This document shows, in pieces, positions 60,740 to 64,000 of a DNA stretch of 64,000 nt. The translations under genes were made by a program, and so were the position numbers. The first letter of the stretch is position 1. Every line of letters starts with the position of its first letter. The stretch covers positions 54,942 through 118,941 of the forward strand of contig JAFUWY010000027.1 of the NCBI GenBank assembly GCA_017477245.1. Reading direction: 5' to 3'. The stretch comes from Bacteroidales bacterium. GTDB taxonomy: Bacteria > Bacteroidota > Bacteroidia > Bacteroidales > UBA932. Under the pieces are notes generated by a model. That model was given only the letters and a program-made list of their open reading frames with translations. It did not search any database and had not been told where the DNA came from.

Positions 60740-61222
60740 CTATTTCAGCAGGCCGAGGATGCTGTTGACCTGGGAGAGGGTCTCGGTGACACCGGGAGCA
60801 TTGTTGCTCACAGCGCTCACGGCACCGGTCATCGCAGCCTTCAGGGCGGCGTTCTTGAGGCTCGAGGTATCGAGTCCGTTGAGGGTCTTCAGGCCGCTGA
60901 TCACATTGGCAACGTTGGAGTTGTTGATCTTGTTGGCAGAACCCTTGATCAGACCGCTGGTGAAGGACTCCAGGAAGGAGGTGCTGGCGGAAGAGACGGT
61001 CTTGGCGCCACGGATGACCTGGCCGAGGTTGATGAGGTTGGTGATGCTGCCCAGGTCGATCTTGCCGGCGGAGGAGAGGGCTTCGGTAGCGAGGTCCGTG
61101 ATGGCGGCACCCGTGTTGGAACCGGCCGTAAGTGCATTCGTGGCAACGCTCTTGAGAATAGAGCAGGAAGAGAGCAGGGCGATGGCTGCCACCGCGGCTG
61201 CAAGAGGTTTGAAAATCTTCAT
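60740..61222 (-). CDS. small Ser/Ala/Leu-rich lipoprotein, unknown function
   Basis: A 160-residue lipoprotein with signal MKIFKPLAAAVAAIALLSSC (Cys20) and a mature part made of low-complexity amphipathic segments rich in Ser, Ala, Leu, Asn and Thr (LSSAGKIDLGSITNLINLGQ, KINNSNVANVISGLKTLNGL). I do not recognise the family. The segments look like repeated helices that could pack on the membrane. It has its own promoter element (61251-61258) and is followed by the hairpin at 60675-60716, so it is monocistronic. Lower-GC codons suggest strong expression or distinct origin; neither is proven. Confidence 0.75.
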   Translation of the reverse strand: MKIFKPLAAAVAAIALLSSCSILKSVATNALTAGSNTGAAITDLATEALSSAGKIDLGSITNLINLGQVIRGAKTVSSASTSFLESFTSGLIKGSANKINNSNVANVISGLKTLNGLDTSSLKNAALKAAMTGAVSAVSNNAPGVTETLSQVNSILGLLK

Positions 61223-61250
61223 ATACTTTAATAATGGATGATCGTATCTG

Positions 61251-61258
61251 CAAATATA
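61251..61258 (-). promoter_or_regulatory. -7 promoter element for the small lipoprotein
   Basis: TATATTTG on the minus strand lies 28 nt before the ATG at 61222. Confidence 0.5.
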
Positions 61259-61297
61259 TACAAAAAATCAATGCGGATTCCTTATTATTTGTTTAAT

Positions 61298-61319
61298 AAA
61301 ACAGGGAACCCGCTGTTTT
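61298..61319 (-). terminator. terminator after lysA
   Basis: On the minus strand AAAACAG/CTGTTTT (61319-61313 and 61304-61298) forms the stem with a G/C-rich inner part, GGG/CCC. It ends the lysC-lysA transcript directly after the lysA stop. Confidence 0.6.
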
Positions 61320-61321
61320 TT

Positions 61322-62479
61322 TCAGTCTTCCAGGAAGAAGGATGCGGGAAGCGGCCGGCAGTTGTACTGCGAGGCCATGGACTCTCCGTAGGCGCCGGCC
61401 GAGCGGATGGCGACGAAGTCACCCCGGCGGCACCGGTCGATCGCCATCTCCTTGACGAACACGTCCGAGCTCTCGCACACCGGCCCCACGACGTCGTAGA
61501 CCTCCTCCGGCTCGTCCGAAGTCAGGTTCTCCACGCGGTGGTAGGCGCGGTACATCGCCGGGCGGACCAGCTCGGTCATGCTCCCGTCGATGATGGCGAA
61601 CTGCTTGCGCGTGCCCTGCTTGACGTAGAGCACCCGGGCGATCAGCGACCCGCAGGGGGCCACGATGCTCCGGCCCAGCTCGAAATGCACCGGCGTGCCG
61701 GCCGGCAGCCGGAGATGCTTGCGGAAGACCTCGAAATACGCTCCGAAATCCGCGACCGGCAGGTGGTTGGGATGCTGGTAGTTGATCCCCAGGCCGCCGC
61801 CCACGTTGATGTCCCCGACCGGCCGGCCGCCGCGCTGCAAGCGCGTGACCAGGGCGTTGATCCGGTTGCAAAGCGCCGTGAAGTCCATCATATCGAGGAT
61901 CTGCGACCCGATGTGGAAATGGAGCCCGCAGTACTGCACGTGCGGCAGACGCTGCGCCAGGTCCAGCACATCGTCCATCTGCTCGTAATTGATGCCGAAC
62001 TTGTTCTCCGCAAGGCCGGTAGTGATGCCTGCATGCGTGTGCGCCCCGATATCCGGGTTGATGCGCAGGCTCACCGGGGCCACGCAGCCCATCTCCCCCG
62101 CCAGTTCGTCGATGATCTCCAGCTCGGCCGCGGATTCGACGTTGAAGCGGGCGATGCCGGCCTCCAGGGCGAAGCGGATCTCCGCATCGCTCTTGCCCAC
62201 GCCGGCATAGACGATGCTCTCCGCGGGGAAGCCCGCCTCCAGCGCGGCGCGGACCTCGCCGCCGCTCACGCAGTCGGCCCCGAACCCGCGGGAAGCGATC
62301 TCCGCGAGGATGCGCGGATTGCTGTTGGCCTTGACCGCATAGTGCATCCGGAACGCGGGATTGCGGTCCAGCTGCGCCTGGACCGCGTCCAGCGTGCGGC
62401 GCAGCAGCGGCAGGTCATAATAATAGAACGGTGTCCGCAGGCCGCGGAAGCGGTCCACCGGGAAATCGCCCTTCAGCAT
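61322..62479 (-). CDS. lysA: diaminopimelate decarboxylase LysA
   Basis: A 385-residue PLP enzyme that decarboxylates meso-diaminopimelate to L-lysine in the cytoplasm. The PLP lysine is in RMHYAVKANSN. The glycine loop is NVGGGLGINY, and the C-terminal active-site Cys-Glu is in GPVCESSDVF. Length is slightly short but within the range seen in Bacteroidetes. Its ATG overlaps the lysC stop by one base (TAATG), implying translational coupling. It forms the end point of the aspartate-to-lysine route begun by the neighbouring kinase. Confidence 0.95.
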   Translation of the reverse strand: MLKGDFPVDRFRGLRTPFYYYDLPLLRRTLDAVQAQLDRNPAFRMHYAVKANSNPRILAEIASRGFGADCVSGGEVRAALEAGFPAESIVYAGVGKSDAEIRFALEAGIARFNVESAAELEIIDELAGEMGCVAPVSLRINPDIGAHTHAGITTGLAENKFGINYEQMDDVLDLAQRLPHVQYCGLHFHIGSQILDMMDFTALCNRINALVTRLQRGGRPVGDINVGGGLGINYQHPNHLPVADFGAYFEVFRKHLRLPAGTPVHFELGRSIVAPCGSLIARVLYVKQGTRKQFAIIDGSMTELVRPAMYRAYHRVENLTSDEPEEVYDVVGPVCESSDVFVKEMAIDRCRRGDFVAIRSAGAYGESMASQYNCRPLPASFFLED

Positions 62480-63792
62480 TACTCAAACAGGCATTTGCTC
62501 AAGGAGCGCAGGGCGCGCGCCTTGTCCTCTCCCCGGACCAGGAAGGAGATGTTGTAGTTGCTGCCGCCGTAGGAGATCATCCGCACGGGGATGTCCTTCA
62601 TCGCCTCCATCGCGCGGGACTCGAACCCGACGTTCTCCCAGTCCATGTCGCCCACCACGCAGATGATGCACATGTCCAGGTCCACGCCGACGGTGCCGTA
62701 CTTCTTGAGGTCGTGCACGATCTCGCCCAGGTAGCGCGTGTTGTCGATGGACATCGACACGCCGACCTCAGAGGTGCAGACCATGTCGATCGAGGTCTGG
62801 TAGCTCTCGAAGATCTCGAACACCTTGCGCAGGAATCCGTGCGCGAGGAGCATCCGGGACGACTTGATGCGGATGGCCGTGATGTTGTCCTTGGCCGCGA
62901 TGGCCTTGATCGTACCGTTCTCGGGCACGTTGTCGATCAGCGTGCCGGGGGCCTCGGGCTGCATCGTGTTGAGCAGTAGCACGGGGATGCCGGCGAACTT
63001 GGCCGGCTGGATGCAGGTCGGGTGCAGGATCTTGGCCCCGAAGTAACCCAGCTCGGCCGCCTCCTCGAAGTGGAGGTGGCGTACGGCGGAGGTGTGGTCC
63101 ACGATGCGGGGGTCGTTGTTATGCATGCCGTCGATGTCGGTCCAGATCTGGATCTCCTCGGCGCCCACGGCCGCACCGACCAGCGAGGCCGTGTAATCCG
63201 AGCCGCCGCGCTGCAGGTTGTCGATCTCGTCGTGGGTGTTGCGGCAGATGAAACCCTGCGTGATGTAGAGCGGCGCCTTGGCGTGGCTGGCCAGCAGGGC
63301 CGTCAGCTTCTCGCGGATATAGTCCGCGTCCGGCTCGCCGTGCGCATCGATCTTCATGAATTCCAGCGCCGGCAGCAGCTCGGCCGCAATCCCCTTCTCG
63401 TGCAGGTACAGGGTCATCAGCTTCGTGGAAAGGAGTTCGCCCTGCCCGATGACGATCTTGGACTCCACCTGGGTGAAGAGCTGCTTGGCGAAGGTCCGGA
63501 GATAGTCGAACACGCCGTCGGCGTACTGCTGTGCCGCCTCGCGCGCCTCGGCGGTCGCGAAGAGCTCGTCGATGACGCCGCGGTACTTGGCGGCCAGGCG
63601 GTCGATGGTCTCCCGCGCGCCCTCGGCATTGCGGTTGAAGAGGTAGTCGGAGATCTCCACGAGGGAGTTGGTCGTGCCCGACATCGCGGACAGTACCACG
63701 ATGTTGCGACCCCCGCGGCTGATGAGCTCCGCGACATGTTTGATGCGCTTGGCAGAACCAACGGAAGTCCCGCCGAATTTCATCACTTTCAT
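62479..63792 (-). CDS. lysC: aspartate kinase LysC
   Basis: A 437-residue monofunctional aspartokinase catalysing the first step of lysine, threonine and methionine synthesis. The kinase domain opens MKVMKFGGTSVGSAKRI. The substrate loop is GGSDYTASLVGAAVGAEEIQIWTDIDG. Two C-terminal ACT regions (about 300-437, with ITAIRIKSSRMLLAHGFLRKVF and CIICVVGDM) indicate feedback control by an amino acid, most likely lysine. It lies 30 bp downstream of the metX gene and overlaps lysA by 1 bp. Confidence 0.95.
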   Translation of the reverse strand: MKVMKFGGTSVGSAKRIKHVAELISRGGRNIVVLSAMSGTTNSLVEISDYLFNRNAEGARETIDRLAAKYRGVIDELFATAEAREAAQQYADGVFDYLRTFAKQLFTQVESKIVIGQGELLSTKLMTLYLHEKGIAAELLPALEFMKIDAHGEPDADYIREKLTALLASHAKAPLYITQGFICRNTHDEIDNLQRGGSDYTASLVGAAVGAEEIQIWTDIDGMHNNDPRIVDHTSAVRHLHFEEAAELGYFGAKILHPTCIQPAKFAGIPVLLLNTMQPEAPGTLIDNVPENGTIKAIAAKDNITAIRIKSSRMLLAHGFLRKVFEIFESYQTSIDMVCTSEVGVSMSIDNTRYLGEIVHDLKKYGTVGVDLDMCIICVVGDMDWENVGFESRAMEAMKDIPVRMISYGGSNYNISFLVRGEDKARALRSLSKCLFE

Positions 63793-63822
63793 AACCTTAC
63801 AATAATCTGTCTAAACTAACGG

Positions 63823-64000
63823 TTAATATTTTTCAAGCAAAGGCTGCAGGATGGCGGTCAGCTGGTCGTTCTCGATCAGGAAGCCGTCATGGCCGAACTC
63901 CGAGCGGATCTCGCGGTAGGCCGCGTGTTTCAGCGCGGCGACGGTGGCGCGGCCGTGGCTGGGCGGGAAGAGGACGTCGCTCTCGATGCTGATCATCATG
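63823..64000 (-). CDS. metX: homoserine O-acetyltransferase MetX, C-terminal part
   Basis: The last 59 codons of an alpha/beta-hydrolase-fold acyltransferase; the start lies beyond the window. The catalytic Asp is in SIESDVLFPPS and the catalytic His in EFGHDGFLIEND, both in the spacing typical of MetX. The protein ends LQPLLEKY. MetX acylates homoserine in methionine synthesis. The group metX-lysC-lysA makes an aspartate-family amino-acid operon. The nucleophile Ser cannot be checked, and serine acetyltransferase-type relatives remain possible. Confidence 0.85.
   Translation of the reverse strand, partial: MMISIESDVLFPPSHGRATVAALKHAAYREIRSEFGHDGFLIENDQLTAILQPLLEKY

Overview
The window is about 64 kb of GC-rich DNA from a Bacteroidales bacterium. 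The evidence is a complete SusC/SusD polysaccharide utilisation locus with a hybrid two-component regulator, a type III glutamine synthetase, repeated promoter elements matching the Bacteroidetes -7 consensus TAnnTTTG, very few Shine-Dalgarno sequences and many lipoprotein signals. Genus cannot be assigned from sequence alone. Coding density is high, and no tRNA, rRNA, CRISPR array, transposase or phage gene was seen.

Layout. 1-2.4 kb: a truncated metallophosphoesterase, a glutathione peroxidase and a DUF362 lipoprotein. 2.5-19.3 kb: a polysaccharide utilisation locus. On the minus strand, SusC, SusD, a GH2 glycosidase, three esterases and a GH3 glycosidase form one tight operon ended by a hairpin. 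A divergent hybrid sensor/regulator lies beside susC. 19.3-33.8 kb: a FAD oxidoreductase and tsaD (minus), then a plus-strand run of tamB-like, rsmI-like, two plant-glycan glycosidases, mtaB and a metallo-hydrolase with overlapping or abutting ends. 33.8-43.2 kb: small envelope, regulatory and exported proteins, including two related solitary/membrane HTH proteins around an OmpA-family gene, thiL, an M64 peptidase, a double-DUF1080 protein and an exported uroporphyrinogen-decarboxylase-like lipoprotein. 43.2-60.7 kb: a glutamine/nitrogen region with PurF-type amidotransferase, Amt, P-II, PyrG, GltD, GltB and GlnN on the minus strand, and glutamine-dependent NAD synthetase, an alanine/sodium symporter and a thioesterase on the plus strand. 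60.7-64 kb: a small lipoprotein and the lysA-lysC-metX aspartate-family group.

The most interesting item is in the gap upstream of glnN (56498-56826). A 26-codon reading frame has eight CAG glutamine codons within eleven consecutive codons. It is followed by a near-perfect terminator hairpin with a U tract, and then by the glutamine synthetase start codon. This is the layout of a classic amino-acid attenuator, here apparently reading glutamine supply and controlling glnN and possibly the gltB-gltD-pyrG genes after it.

A second theme is hairpin-rich DNA inserted in frame in conserved genes: a 153-bp compound palindrome in the FAD oxidoreductase, a string of hairpins in mtaB and a short one in thiL. 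There is also a 46-bp duplication of the 3' end of the M64 peptidase gene. These resemble in concept the protein-coding palindromic elements known from Rickettsia, but they do not obviously share one sequence.
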